Of a DNA stretch of 32,704 nucleotides, positions 17,401 through 24,778 are shown in pieces. The stretch is taken from assembly GCA_945877855.1 (NCBI GenBank), contig CAMDWA010000035.1, forward strand, positions 1-32,704. Direction: 5' to 3'. Under the pieces are notes generated by a model. That model did no database searches, was not told where the DNA came from, and worked only from the letters and a program-made list of their open reading frames with translations. The translations under genes were made by a program, and so were the position numbers. This stretch comes from Thermoflexus hugenholtzii JAD2 (GTDB lineage Bacteria; Chloroflexota; Anaerolineae; J036; Brachytrichaceae). Position 1 is the stretch's first letter. Each line of letters begins with the position of its first letter.

Positions 17401-18183
17401 GAAGACGATCCAAGCAATGATGCCGGCTTCTATCGCCCAGCCAGCTTGGGGGATCGATTGTGGGATGACCGCAATAAAAACGGAGTTCAAGATTTGGGCG
17501 AACCGGGCATTGGTGGGGCACGAGTGACTTTGTATGACGCGGCTGGCAACGAAATCGATAGCACGACAACCGATTCGAGTGGCTTATATCAGTTTAGCAA
17601 CCTGCCACCCGGTCGTTACTCGGTTGGTTTCGAGCGCCCACGCGGTGGTTACGTCTTCACTGGGCAGTTCCAAGGCGCAAATACTGGCGCTGATAGTGAT
17701 GTCGATGTGAACAGCGGGCGCACGCCTTTAATCACCTTAGTTTCGGGCGACAACAACCCAACCATCGATGCCGGTATGTATGTGCCCGAACCCGATGCTG
17801 TGACATTGGTTTCATTCACCGCCCAAAATGACAAAACCGGCGTAAAAGTGAAATGGGTCACCAGCGCCGAGATAAACACCTTAGGCTTCCGTTTGCGGCG
17901 GGCTGCTATTTCACCCGCGGGCGGCTCGGTCTCATTACCCGATCTACATGCTGGGTCGGTGGTGGTCACGGCCCAAATGATCTTGGCACAGGGACGTGGG
18001 CAAGGCGGCGCCACCTATGAATTTGTTGACACTACGGCGCAGCCGGGTTTGAGATATGTGTATTGGCTGATTGAAACCGAATTGGATGGAAATGAGTTGG
18101 AGTATGGCCCAACTGCACCGAGTGGCACAGGGGCAACCCGCATCTTCTTGCCGTTGCTGACAAACTCAGCAAAAAAGAAGTAG
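14461..18183 (+). CDS. Large secreted surface protein with eight SdrD B-like domains
   Basis: I start at ATG 14461 (1240 residues), nine nt after the GGAG ribosome binding site; ATG 14455 is in frame but only three nt away. A twin-Arg-containing signal peptide (RRRLAHAAL...) is followed by eight SdrD B-like domains. Each opens with a LGDxVWxDxNxNGxxDxxEPG word that carries the calcium-loop Asp/Asn residues; they start near nt 14611, 15046, 15463, 15823, 16240, 16762, 17095 and 17443. Thr/Pro-rich linkers (ATPTNTP-like) separate domains 4/5 and 5/6. A FlgD/FnIII-like C-terminal domain (from about nt 17800) precedes a tail with IFLPLL and a Lys-rich end. There is no LPXTG. Such calcium-stabilised rods act in adhesion or surface structure. 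A terminator follows at 18212. Confidence 0.88.
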   Translation: MKLRPTWLRRRLAHAALTAIMSLGTLTPQIAPLRAATDGGGYGTYGHNSLRLGDLVWFDTNNDGKYTNDEPGLPGISIELYREGQTPGIDSPLKTTQTDENGYYWFNRLAAGRYFVYLPKLPSSLLQVTPLDNDASNDKNGRNRGTQVGGTGQAVKSIVFDVQPGQGPTNDGDDANGYLIVDIGLWCPPAQSGALQLGDQIFRDNNNNGRRDPDEGGVNGVTVELFGEGQTPGIDQPLATDITKQGGYYTFHNVAAGRYFIYLPYPPKACSTVSSLTFGNDDGKNNRNRGNQNGPGQPIKSVVMTLDANDGVTDDGDIAGGNLTFDIGLVCVQLAQLGDKVFEDNNGNGLQDLGEPGIANATVKLLDGAGNVLQETTTDDSGLYQFGGLTPGVPYKVLVILPSGYTFTTKTGNINDSNNSDVDVNNGMTDPLTLSAGETNNNVDAGAYRPVRIGNFVWHDLNGNGIYDDGDPSVIGVNNVTVRLYNATNDALVATTTTDANGVYGFANLRPGNYYVIFDLNTIPAGLMVTTANVGGDDTLDSDANTNTGRTANTGVIVSGGEDLTLDMGLKVVPVATATHTPTNTPVPQPSAYTLGNLVWRDNDNNGQVDAGEPGVNGVEVGLWNVDTSAIVSTQLTSGSGFYQFTNLPAGRYIVFIRAEVLAGALTGLAPSTSFDGVPDNNEDNDNNGKLYPEESGQVRSNLITLGPGASEPTGAGFINQTLDFGFAPVNVPTATPSTPTATATPTNTPAAPTNTPTPTGTVQVFTLGDKVFEDLNHNGLQDADEPGINGVTVTLQSTSAVIVTVTDANGFYQFTNLSAGVPYTVTFTRPNGYQSTIKNGDVNEVLNSDADPLTGIVAGIVLTQNNPNIDAGFWRPASLGNFVWEDRNGNGTQEDSEPGIVGANVRLLNGAGGLISTTTTNASGFYQFSNLPKGDYIVEFVTPSGYMATVKLNENGNDTVDSDADQGTGRTSIITLDPGEDDPSNDAGFYRPASLGDRLWDDRNKNGVQDLGEPGIGGARVTLYDAAGNEIDSTTTDSSGLYQFSNLPPGRYSVGFERPRGGYVFTGQFQGANTGADSDVDVNSGRTPLITLVSGDNNPTIDAGMYVPEPDAVTLVSFTAQNDKTGVKVKWVTSAEINTLGFRLRRAAISPAGGSVSLPDLHAGSVVVTAQMILAQGRGQGGATYEFVDTTAQPGLRYVYWLIETELDGNELEYGPTAPSGTGATRIFLPLLTNSAKKK

Positions 18184-18211
18184 TAAGCGCGTCGAGCGCT
18201 TGCTCCCTTGC

Positions 18212-18257
18212 ACCCCACACCGTATCGATTGCATCGATACGGTGTGGGGTTTCTTTT
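18212..18257 (+). terminator. Intrinsic terminator of the SdrD-like gene
   Basis: A perfect 18-bp stem (18212-18229 with 18233-18250) with a 3-nt loop is followed by TTCTTTT. It begins 29 nt after the stop codon. The arm starts ACCCCACACCGTATCGAT. Confidence 0.92.
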
Positions 18258-18334
18258 GACGATCAATCCCTGTGCGGGCACGATACGCCACATTTTGTCG
18301 TTTGCAAGATTCTATAAATTTATTTAACTGACTA

Positions 18335-18796
18335 CTAACCCAATTTCAACATCACCCCAATAATCGGCTCGCCGTTTTCATCGGTAAAATCTTTAATTTC
18401 ATCTACAATCTCAAAGCCACATTTTTGCAATACCCGTAGCGAGGCCAAGTTATGGCTGGCAACCTCGGCGCAGAGTGGGCGCTCATGCACCAATTGCAAC
18501 AATGTGCTTAAGGCTTGGGTGGCGATGCCGCGCCCCCAATAGGCTTTGCCGAGCCAATACCCCACTTCTTTGTGCCCCATCCAATCAAAACAAACGATAT
18601 TGCCCGCCACTTGCCCATCGGCAAGAATGCAATATTTGATCAGGCTGTCGTCACCTAAAATTTTGGCCCAGTGTTGCATAAATGCAGCGTGGTCACGCGC
18701 CGAAAAGGCGGCCATTGTGACCGCCTCGGGGTCTAACTGTTGCGCAAAGAAAATGGGCAAATCGGCAGGTTGCACCGCCCTTAATGTGACAATCAA
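18335..18796 (-). CDS. GNAT-family N-acetyltransferase (RimJ/RimL type)
   Basis: The 153-residue product has the GNAT fold. It shows a beta-4 strand with VGYWLGKAYWGRGIATQAL, where the Q/RxxGxG/A-like GRGIAT loop binds acetyl-CoA pyrophosphate, followed by NLASLRVLQKCGFE, the conserved motif B that closes the site. The RimJ/RimL-like branch acetylates protein N-termini or small amines; the substrate here is unknown. The start is a TTG at 18796 preceded by GGAGATGAAGG; the ATG inside that ribosome-binding sequence is out of frame. It stands between the SdrD gene (convergent) and a repeat element, and appears to be a single-gene unit. Confidence 0.85.
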   Translation of the reverse strand: MIVTLRAVQPADLPIFFAQQLDPEAVTMAAFSARDHAAFMQHWAKILGDDSLIKYCILADGQVAGNIVCFDWMGHKEVGYWLGKAYWGRGIATQALSTLLQLVHERPLCAEVASHNLASLRVLQKCGFEIVDEIKDFTDENGEPIIGVMLKLG

Positions 18797-18818
18797 AATC
18801 CTTCATCTCCTATTCCTT

Positions 18819-18949
18819 AGGGCTTACGCGCATTAAAAATATTTCACCACAAAGCGCACAAAGGACACAAAGACAAGAAAGATTTTACGTTGCAAATCTT
18901 TGAGTTCTTCGTGTTCTTTGTGGTGAAAATCAAACTTTGCGTAAGTCTT
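18819..18949. repeat. Nested inverted-repeat element with 9-bp units
   Basis: The left arm contains CACAAAGCG-CACAAAGGA-CACAAAGAC (18846 on) and the right arm the inverse, TTCTTCGTG-TTCTTTGTG-GTG. A perfect ATTTTCACCACAAAG-type core pairs 18841-18854 with 18916-18930 (one base different). Outer TTACGC/GCGTAA ends lie near 18824 and 18939-18944. It fills the gap between the GNAT start and the acyl-CoA dehydrogenase stop and has no coding capacity. Confidence 0.75.
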
Positions 18950-18952
18950 ACT

Positions 18953-20146
18953 TTAAATAAAGGCGCTATGCCCAGTGATCGCCCGCCCCACAATCAGCAT
19001 TTGCATGTCATGCGAGCCTTCGTAGCTATACACAGCCTCGGCATCGGCAAACAAACGCGCAACATTATGCTCAAGCAAAATGCCATTGCCGCCCAACAGC
19101 GCCCGCGCAATGGCAACCGTCTCGCGCATTTTTTCGGTGCAAAACATCTTGGCCAGCGAGGCCCGCTCGGGGGTGGCACGCCCATGTTTGGCGGTATAAC
19201 GCGCCAATTGCAGCATCATACCTTGCATGGCGGTGACATTGCCGAGCATATTGGCCAGTTTGGCTTGGGTGAGCTGAAACGCCGCAATCGGTTTGCCAAA
19301 TTGCTCACGCTGCAATGAATAACGCAGCGCCGCCTCATACGCCCCCATCGCAATGCCAACCGCCTCCCATGCCACACCAGCGCGACCATCGTCGATTTGA
19401 CCTGCCACATCGCGAAACGAATGGCAATTGGGCAAACGATTGCTTTCGGGCACAACGCACTCTTTAAGCGAGATGACCACATTATTCACAGCCCGTTTGG
19501 CAATTTTGCCCAGCAACGGTGTCACCTCATAGCCCGGCATGTTGCGCTCGACCAAAAAGCCATTGACAGCGCCGGTGTCTTCGCGCTTGGCCCAAATCAC
19601 ATTCACATCGGCAAATGAGGCATTGCCGCTCCATTTCTTCTCGCCATTTAACACCCAATAATCGCCATCTTGACGGGCCGTCGTCATCATGCCTTTGGCG
19701 GTGGCCGAGCCAACCAATGGCTCGGTCAACGCCCACGAGCCAATTTTTTCCATCCGCATCATGGCCGGCAGCCAGCGCTCTTTTTGGGCATCGCTGCCAA
19801 AGCGATAAATCGAGGTCATACACAACCGCACATGCACGCCAAAAAAGGTCGAAACACTGGGGTCGCCGCGCCCCAATTCGAGGGCCAAAATGCCCCAGCC
19901 CAAAGGCGATAGTTTGGGCAAATGCGGTTGACCTTTGCCGATCGTATCGGCAATTAACGCCCCCATTTTGGGAATCAATTGCATCGGAAACTCACCGCGA
20001 TCCCAATAATCATTAATGATTGGCTGCACTTCAGTTTCGAGAAACCTGCGCCACGTCATCACAATCTCATATTCGGCGGGTAACAAGTCATCATAAATAC
20101 CATAAAAATCGGCGTGAGGCGGAAAGGTAATGCTCATATGACACAT
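18953..20146 (-). CDS. Acyl-CoA dehydrogenase, glutaryl-CoA dehydrogenase-like branch
   Basis: The 397-residue flavoprotein has all parts of the acyl-CoA dehydrogenase fold. These are the N-terminal helices, the middle beta-domain with WALTEPLVGSA and LNGEKKWSGNA, and the C-terminal helices with RxQFGKPIAAFQ and LGGNGI. The catalytic Glu is in AVYSYEGSHDMQMLIVGRAI, which closely matches the glutaryl-CoA dehydrogenase/ACX4 pattern. It oxidises an acyl-CoA to the enoyl-CoA with FAD and passes electrons to ETF. The Arg that holds the gamma-carboxylate in true glutaryl-CoA dehydrogenase seems to be Ser here, by hand alignment, which argues for a short/medium acyl substrate without decarboxylation. 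The first ATG is used; ATG 20137 is equally possible. No ETF or CoA-ligase gene is adjacent. Confidence 0.88.
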   Translation of the reverse strand: MCHMSITFPPHADFYGIYDDLLPAEYEIVMTWRRFLETEVQPIINDYWDRGEFPMQLIPKMGALIADTIGKGQPHLPKLSPLGWGILALELGRGDPSVSTFFGVHVRLCMTSIYRFGSDAQKERWLPAMMRMEKIGSWALTEPLVGSATAKGMMTTARQDGDYWVLNGEKKWSGNASFADVNVIWAKREDTGAVNGFLVERNMPGYEVTPLLGKIAKRAVNNVVISLKECVVPESNRLPNCHSFRDVAGQIDDGRAGVAWEAVGIAMGAYEAALRYSLQREQFGKPIAAFQLTQAKLANMLGNVTAMQGMMLQLARYTAKHGRATPERASLAKMFCTEKMRETVAIARALLGGNGILLEHNVARLFADAEAVYSYEGSHDMQMLIVGRAITGHSAFI

Positions 20147-20256
20147 ATTTTATGCGTGTTTCAGCATGTCTCATCAATAACATCCCGCCGTAAGGCTGTT
20201 CAAAAGTCGCCTTGTCATTCACTTGAAAGCGCAATAGCATTAAATAAAGCCCTTAG

Positions 20257-20378
20257 CTTAACCCGTCATTCCCTCGAAAGAGGGAATCCATAATATGGCA
20301 GGCATAAATTTGATGTGGTTGCCGCATTTTTACCTACATCGTTATAGATCTCCGCGTTCGCGGAGATGACGAGTTAAG
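20257..20378. repeat. REPIN-like cruciform repeat
   Basis: Outer arms CTTAACCCGTCAT (20257-20269) and ATGACGAGTTAAG (20366-20378) pair at 12 of 13 positions. Each outer arm overlaps a tight hairpin: ATTCCCTC-GAAA-GAGGGAAT (20268-20287) and ATCTCCGC-GTTC-GCGGAGAT (20348-20367). Two REP hairpins in inverted orientation are the layout of a REPIN. It lies in the 313-bp gap upstream of the CapA-like gene. Confidence 0.7.
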
Positions 20379-20445
20379 TGCAGGGCTGACTTTTAATCAG
20401 CCTTGCATCCCGCCGCATCAGCACAGCCAACTCGGCTCAATCGTC

Positions 20446-20451
20446 TATACT
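20446..20451 (+). promoter_or_regulatory. Possible -10 box of a leaderless transcript for the CapA-family gene
   Basis: TATACT lies 8 nt before the ATG at 20460, and no ribosome binding site is visible. A leaderless mRNA is therefore possible. No good -35 element is seen, so this is tentative. Confidence 0.25.
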
Positions 20452-20459
20452 GAGAATAC

Positions 20460-22241
20460 ATGCAGCGTGCCATTCAAGTTATTCTGACAATTTTGCTATT
20501 ACTAACCCTAACGATTGTTATCCTGACATGGTTTATTAATAACACCCCAAATTTGTCAACACCGCCCCCCCAAGCAACAGCCGCCCTACCTGCGCCAACC
20601 GCCACCAGCGTGCCGCCCAGCCCCACTTCAGCCCCCAGCCTAACGCCCAACCCAACCGCCACCGCCTTGCCGACGGCAGTGCCAACGCCCACCCCCTTGC
20701 CACGCAAACAGGTGTGGATTGAGCCAATCGTGCCGCAAGAGATGCGCGATTATGTGATTGGGCGGCTGCAAACACGCTCACCGAGCGTGATGATTGAACT
20801 GGCGAATGAAAAAAACGCGGCGACAGCCGACCTAAGCGTTGGGTTAAATAATGAAAGCGGCAGCAGCTTGGTCATGACGCGCACCTACGCCGTCGCCGCG
20901 CCCTTTCTCACGGTGGCCGATGCCATTAGCCAAAATGCCTTGCAAGCCTATTGGCGTGGCGATGTAAACGCCCTAACGGCAACCTTTGCCAATGAATTAA
21001 AAGCGGCGACAGCACCTACCCTTTTAATGAGCAACGAAACCCGTGTGTTATTTGAGCGCGGGTTTGGGCCGCTCTCGCCCAATGCCAAAGTGCGGATGAT
21101 TGCGGCAAACGAAGCGTTTTCGGTGGCGCAAACGATCACAAGCTCGGTGATTGCGTTGTTGCCATTTAACCAACTTGACCAACGCTGGAAATTGTTGTGG
21201 CTAGACGGGCAAAATCTATTTGACAAACAACTTGACCCAGCCAAATACCCCTTCACCACCCGCCTGTATGCCAAAGGTGACAAAACGCTCATCGCCGCCA
21301 TTGCCCCATTTACCGACCGCGACCCCGCCAAAATGACGGTGGTCGCCATGACCGGCGTAACGGCAATGGCGCGTGGCACCGCTGTGCAAATGGAGGCCAA
21401 GGGCTTGCTTTACCCCGGCCTCTTGGTGCGTGATTGGTTGCGCAGTGCCGATATTACGCATATTAGCAACGAAGTGTCGTTTTGGGAGGCTTGCCCCGCC
21501 CCCAGCTTTGCCGAAACGGTGCAGTTTTGTAGCTGCCCAAAGTATATTGAGTTGCTAAAAGATGTTGGCACCGATGTGGTTGAACTCACCGGCAACCATT
21601 TGTGGGATTTTGGCTGGCAACAATTTTCAAATACGCTCAAAATTTATGATGATTTGGGCTGGCAAACCTTTGGCGGGGGGCGCACCTATAACGAGGCGCT
21701 AAAACCTTTAACCATGACGGTAAACGGCAATAACATTGCCTTTATTGGCTGCAATTGGTTTGGGGCCAATTGGGCCACCGACAAATGGCCCGGCTCGGCC
21801 CGCTGTGGCAAAAACAGCCAATATGAGCTTGATTTGATCACGGCACAAATTCGTGAGGCCAAGGCCAAAGGCTATTTGGTCATCGCCACCATTCAATACG
21901 AAGAATATTACACCTATGCGGCATCGCCCAACCAACGGCGCGATTTTCAGGCGCTACGCGATGCGGGGGCCATTATCGTCAACGGCAGCCAAGGCCATCA
22001 TGCCCAAGGGTTTAATGTGTCTGACAAAGGCTTTATTCACTATGGCACTGGCAATTTGTTTTTTGGCGATCAGTTTGATGTTGGGGCACATCAAACCTTT
22101 GTTGATCGGCATGTGTTTTATAACGGCACCTATTTGGGGGTTGAGCTAAAAACCGCCTACATCGACGATTACTCACAACCCCGCCCCATGCGCCCCGACG
22201 AACGCGCCAAATTTTTGCGCCTGTTGTTTGCGTTACCCTGA
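20460..22241 (+). CDS. Membrane-anchored CapA-family (poly-gamma-glutamate synthesis type) protein
   Basis: This 593-residue protein has one N-terminal membrane span (about 5-27), a Pro/Thr/Ala-rich linker (about 30-85), an extra domain of unknown type (about 85-280, slightly like a solute-binding protein), and a CapA metallophosphatase-like domain (about 285-593). CapA marks are [23 protein letters not shown] (the usual ANNH-DxG motif), [17 protein letters not shown] and [12 protein letters not shown]. The family fold is that of calcineurin-like phosphoesterases and is tied to capsule or poly-gamma-glutamate export. Without capB/capC nearby, a general cell-surface hydrolase role is as likely. 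Its 3' end is convergent with the SDR gene, and a heptamer repeat fills the gap. Confidence 0.82.
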   Translation: MQRAIQVILTILLLLTLTIVILTWFINNTPNLSTPPPQATAALPAPTATSVPPSPTSAPSLTPNPTATALPTAVPTPTPLPRKQVWIEPIVPQEMRDYVIGRLQTRSPSVMIELANEKNAATADLSVGLNNESGSSLVMTRTYAVAAPFLTVADAISQNALQAYWRGDVNALTATFANELKAATAPTLLMSNETRVLFERGFGPLSPNAKVRMIAANEAFSVAQTITSSVIALLPFNQLDQRWKLLWLDGQNLFDKQLDPAKYPFTTRLYAKGDKTLIAAIAPFTDRDPAKMTVVAMTGVTAMARGTAVQMEAKGLLYPGLLVRDWLRSADITHISNEVSFWEACPAPSFAETVQFCSCPKYIELLKDVGTDVVELTGNHLWDFGWQQFSNTLKIYDDLGWQTFGGGRTYNEALKPLTMTVNGNNIAFIGCNWFGANWATDKWPGSARCGKNSQYELDLITAQIREAKAKGYLVIATIQYEEYYTYAASPNQRRDFQALRDAGAIIVNGSQGHHAQGFNVSDKGFIHYGTGNLFFGDQFDVGAHQTFVDRHVFYNGTYLGVELKTAYIDDYSQPRPMRPDERAKFLRLLFALP

Positions 22242-22249
22242 GGGAGTGG

Positions 22250-22381
22250 AAATTAGAAAGTGCAAAGTGGAAAGTGCAAAGTGCAAAGTGGAAAGTAGAA
22301 AGTAGAAAGTGCAAAGTGGAAAGTAGAAAGTGCAAAGTAGATAAATACTTTTCACTTTCTACTTTGCACTTTGCACTTCTT
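22250..22381. repeat. Heptanucleotide inverted repeat between convergent genes
   Basis: The left part consists of 7-mers GCAAAGT, GGAAAGT and AGAAAGT repeated about 12 times (22250-22341). The right arm (22346-22380) carries the inverse ACTTTCT/ACTTTGC units. It fills the whole gap between the CapA-gene stop and the SDR stop and could act as a two-way terminator. Confidence 0.92.
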
Positions 22382-23227
22382 TCAGACCCCACTAAACGCC
22401 GAAAAACCCCCATCGACCGGCACGACGATGCCGGTGACGAAGGCGGCGGCGGGTGAGAGCAGCCACAAAACCGCGCCGACTAAATCTTCGGGGTTGCCAA
22501 AACGACCAGCAGGGGTGTGGGCAATGATGCTGCGCCCGCGATCAGTTAAGCCGCCGGTGTCTTTGTCGGTCAACAAAAAGCGGTTTTGGTCTGTCAGGAA
22601 AAAGCCCGGCGCAATCGCATTGACCCGAATACGTGGTGAGTAGGTTTGGGCCATATGCACTGCCAACCATTGGGTAAAGTTATCGGTGGCGGCTTTGGCG
22701 GCTGAGTAGGCCACCACACGCGTCATTGGGCGCGAGGCCGCCATCGACGAGACATTTAAAATCGTGCCGCTGCTGCGCTCGGCCATGCCACGCCCAAACA
22801 CTTGGCTGGGCAAAATCGTGCCAAGCATATTCAGGTCAAACACCAAGCGCAAGGCTTCTTCGGGCACATCAAAAAATTTGCGGTCAACGCCAGCGGTGGC
22901 GGCGGGTTTGTTGCCGCCAGCGGCATTAATCAGCGTATCGACATGCCCAAATTCGCGCCCGATTACAGCTTCGGCCCGCAACAACGACTCGCGATCCAGC
23001 ACATCACCCGTTACGGCAATGGCCCGCCCGCGCCCGGTGGCGGGCATTTGCTCGATGCGTTGTAACAACCGCTCGGCTGTCGCCACGGTGCGGTTAAGAA
23101 TGGCGACATTGGCCCCACACCCGACCAACGCGCAGGCCATTTCGGCCCCCAATACACCGGCCCCACCTGTAATTAATACGGTGCGTCCGCTAAAGTTATA
23201 AAAATTTGAGATGGTTTCGTGATTCAT
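22382..23227 (-). CDS. SDR-family oxidoreductase, D-mannonate oxidoreductase (UxuB/YjmF-like) type
   Basis: The 281-residue product is a classical short-chain dehydrogenase. The dinucleotide site is TGGAGVLG, the ING-like loop is NAAGGN, and the catalytic Ser lies in LNVSSMAAS and Tyr/Lys in YSAAKAA. The C-terminal block (APGFF...NRFLL, HTPAGRFGNPEDLVGA, and the end VDGGFSAFSGV) closely matches SDR proteins annotated as D-mannonate oxidoreductase (fructuronate reductase), so a role in uronate/aldonate catabolism is likely. No uxuA or other uronate gene is beside it. I start at ATG 23227; the open frame continues upstream to 23332 only through GTGAGCC repeat DNA and gives low-complexity HGSRLA words. 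No ribosome binding site is evident. Confidence 0.86.
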   Translation of the reverse strand: MNHETISNFYNFSGRTVLITGGAGVLGAEMACALVGCGANVAILNRTVATAERLLQRIEQMPATGRGRAIAVTGDVLDRESLLRAEAVIGREFGHVDTLINAAGGNKPAATAGVDRKFFDVPEEALRLVFDLNMLGTILPSQVFGRGMAERSSGTILNVSSMAASRPMTRVVAYSAAKAATDNFTQWLAVHMAQTYSPRIRVNAIAPGFFLTDQNRFLLTDKDTGGLTDRGRSIIAHTPAGRFGNPEDLVGAVLWLLSPAAAFVTGIVVPVDGGFSAFSGV

Positions 23228-23239
23228 AAAATTAAAGTT

Positions 23240-23430
23240 TTGAGCCATGAGCTGTGAGCCGTGAGCCATGAGCTGTGAGCCGTGAGCCGCGAGCCGCGAG
23301 CCGCGAGCCGCGAGCCGTGAGCCGTGAGCCATGAGCCATGAGTCGTGAGCTGTGAGCCATGAGCCGTGACTTGTGACTTATGATTCAAGGCTCAAAGCTC
23401 AAAGCTCAAAGCTCAAAGCTCACGGCTGAG
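23240..23430. repeat. Long heptanucleotide repeat upstream of the SDR gene
   Basis: About 20 units of TGAGCCG/TGAGCCA/TGAGCTG run from 23240 to about 23380. They are followed by the partly inverted units CTCAAAG and CTCACGG (23391-23430). The repeat separates the SDR start from the CRISPR leader on the opposite strand. It is open in the SDR frame but is not taken as coding. Confidence 0.9.
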
Positions 23431-23493
23431 GATATCACGAATTTTTTAACAACTACCCCTTTTTTAGCCTCAAATGCCCTATAATCATGAGGG

Positions 23494-23682
23494 TAAATTG
23501 TGGAAATAGACCGAAAAAAGCGGGGGTTTTTCAAATCATTTTTTAAGGTTGATTTTTCAAAAAATGGTGGGACAAAAAGTGCATTTTAGGGCGCATTTTG
23601 CCTGCTGAGTGGAGGTGATGACGCGAAAAGAGGGGCATTATTGGGGTGAAGTGGAGCGAAATTTTCGAACCTTAAAACTGGG
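23494..23682 (+). promoter_or_regulatory. CRISPR leader 1
   Basis: This AT-rich segment aligns with the 190 bp before array 2 almost without gaps. Shared blocks are TAAAnT at the outer end, CCGAAAA, TTTAAGGTT, AAATGGTGGGAC, GTGGAGGTG with GCGAAAA, and AACCTTAAA close to the first repeat. TTTAAGGTT (23542-23550) and AACCTTAAA (23668-23676) are perfect inverses. A TATAAT lies just outside at 23480-23485 and may be the array promoter -10. Confidence 0.75.
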
Positions 23683-24307
23683 GTTTGAAAGAGGATGAAG
23701 CCCTTGTGGGCATTACGACTCCTCTCCTATAAAGATATCTGGTATCTTACTCGCAGCGTTTGAAAGAGGATGAAGCCCTTGTGGGCATTACGACCCATTT
23801 TGGTTTTCCCTATATAGGTTATCCCTATAAGGTTTGAAAGAGGATGAAGCCCTTGTGGGCATTACGACGACCATACGCGAAGTTAAAAGCGTCGACGGGT
23901 TGCGGTTTCAAAGAGGATGAAGCCCTTGTGGGCATTACGACAGCGCATCGCGCACCCAAAAATAACCACGCTTAACATGTTTCAAAGAGGATGAAGCCCT
24001 TGTGGGCATTACGACATTTGTAGGGGTTGCGTCTCACGTGAACATCTCCCGTTTCAAAGAGGATGAAGCCCTTGTGGGCATTACGACATATCAATGAAGT
24101 TTTCTTCGATAACTTGATTGCCACGTTTCAAAGCGGATGAAGCCCTTGTGGGCATTACGACGGCGAGGTCCATCTTTTCCTTGTGCCGAAAGACGGCTGT
24201 TTCAAAGAGGATGAAGCCCTTGTGGGCATTGCGACAAGATATTTTCGCCACGCTCAAACTCGTGCAAATGGTTTCAAAGACGATGAAGCCCTTGTGGGCA
24301 TTCCATT
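23683..24307 (+). CRISPR. CRISPR array 1: 9 repeats, 8 spacers
   Basis: The 37-nt repeats start at 23683, 23758, 23832, 23905, 23979, 24051, 24125, 24199 and 24271; spacers are 35-38 nt. The repeat begins GTTTSAAAGAGGATGAAG, has the hairpin GCCC-TTGT-GGGC, and ends ATTACGAC. Repeats 1-3 have G at position 5 and repeats 4-9 have C. Repeats 7, 8 and 9 carry further changes, and the last loses its final five bases (CCATT for ACGAC). Polarity is therefore leader at the left and decayed end at the right. The ending and stem fit type I/III repeats cut by a Cas6 such as the one at 25735. No spacer is seen to match the rest of this window by eye. Confidence 0.98.
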
Positions 24308-24318
24308 AAAATAGAGAA

Positions 24319-24774
24319 ATGGCTAATTTGCCCCAAGATGGTAACTTTGACGACATCCCCGATGAAATTGAAGGTGTGCCTATTCTAAAAATTGGGTTCA
24401 AGCAAGCCATTGGCGACGATTCACCAGAGCATGTTGCGGCTTATCGACATGGCAAAATTTATTTAAACGCAAAATCAGATCATTGGCTTAACCCCATTAC
24501 AAAAATGGCAGAGGTGGCGGGGTTTTTATCTAGTTCAGACCCCAACCACCCCATTTATCATGAATTAGGCCATGCTTTGCATGAACGCCGCAACAAAGCC
24601 TTATTTATATTCGCACGACGTATAAAAATTGATGCCGAAATTGCAGTGCAAGTAAGCGCCTATGCTTGTGAAAATGGACAAGAATTTGTCGCCGAAGTTT
24701 ATGCGGGGATTCAAACCGGTCATGTGTATACTAATGAAGTCATGACACACTACCGTCATTTAGGAGGAGGTTAG
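24319..24774 (+). CDS. HELGH-motif zinc metalloprotease-like protein between the CRISPR arrays
   Basis: The gene starts 11 bp after the decayed last repeat of array 1 and runs the same way. The 151-residue product has no signal peptide or membrane span. YHELGHALHER places a zinc-binding HExxH at residues 81-85, with E82 as catalytic base. ENGQEFVAEVYAG (about 118-130) offers a third ligand (E122 or E126) in the ExxAE form of gluzincins, seen in phage-associated and toxin zincins. The 40-residue distance is longer than in ImmA/IrrE proteins. I do not recognise the exact family. The next gene starts 5 nt after the stop, so the two are an operon. Only weak AGAG precedes the ATG, so translation may depend on read-through transcription from array 1. 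Target and role are unknown; a CRISPR-linked or mobile-cargo protease is inference. Confidence 0.72.
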   Translation: MANLPQDGNFDDIPDEIEGVPILKIGFKQAIGDDSPEHVAAYRHGKIYLNAKSDHWLNPITKMAEVAGFLSSSDPNHPIYHELGHALHERRNKALFIFARRIKIDAEIAVQVSAYACENGQEFVAEVYAGIQTGHVYTNEVMTHYRHLGGG

Positions 24775-24778
24775 CGTT

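Noticed and set aside
23228-23332. N-terminal extension of the SDR protein with HGSRLA repeats
   Set aside because: The extension is pure GTGAGCC repeat; the SDR fold begins at the ATG at 23227.
23240-23430. Heptamer repeats considered as a CRISPR array
   Set aside because: Units are 7 bp, contiguous, and have no unique spacers.
24118-24309. Open frame of 63 residues across CRISPR array 1
   Set aside because: It is read through repeats and spacers; the repeated KADEALVGI-type words are the CRISPR repeat in translation.
24319-24774. ImmA/IrrE-type peptidase identity
   Set aside because: HELGH fits, but the distance to the third ligand is about 40 residues and the usual N-x-F-A-x-x-L-L-M-P segment is absent, and no partner repressor with a helix-turn-helix is seen.
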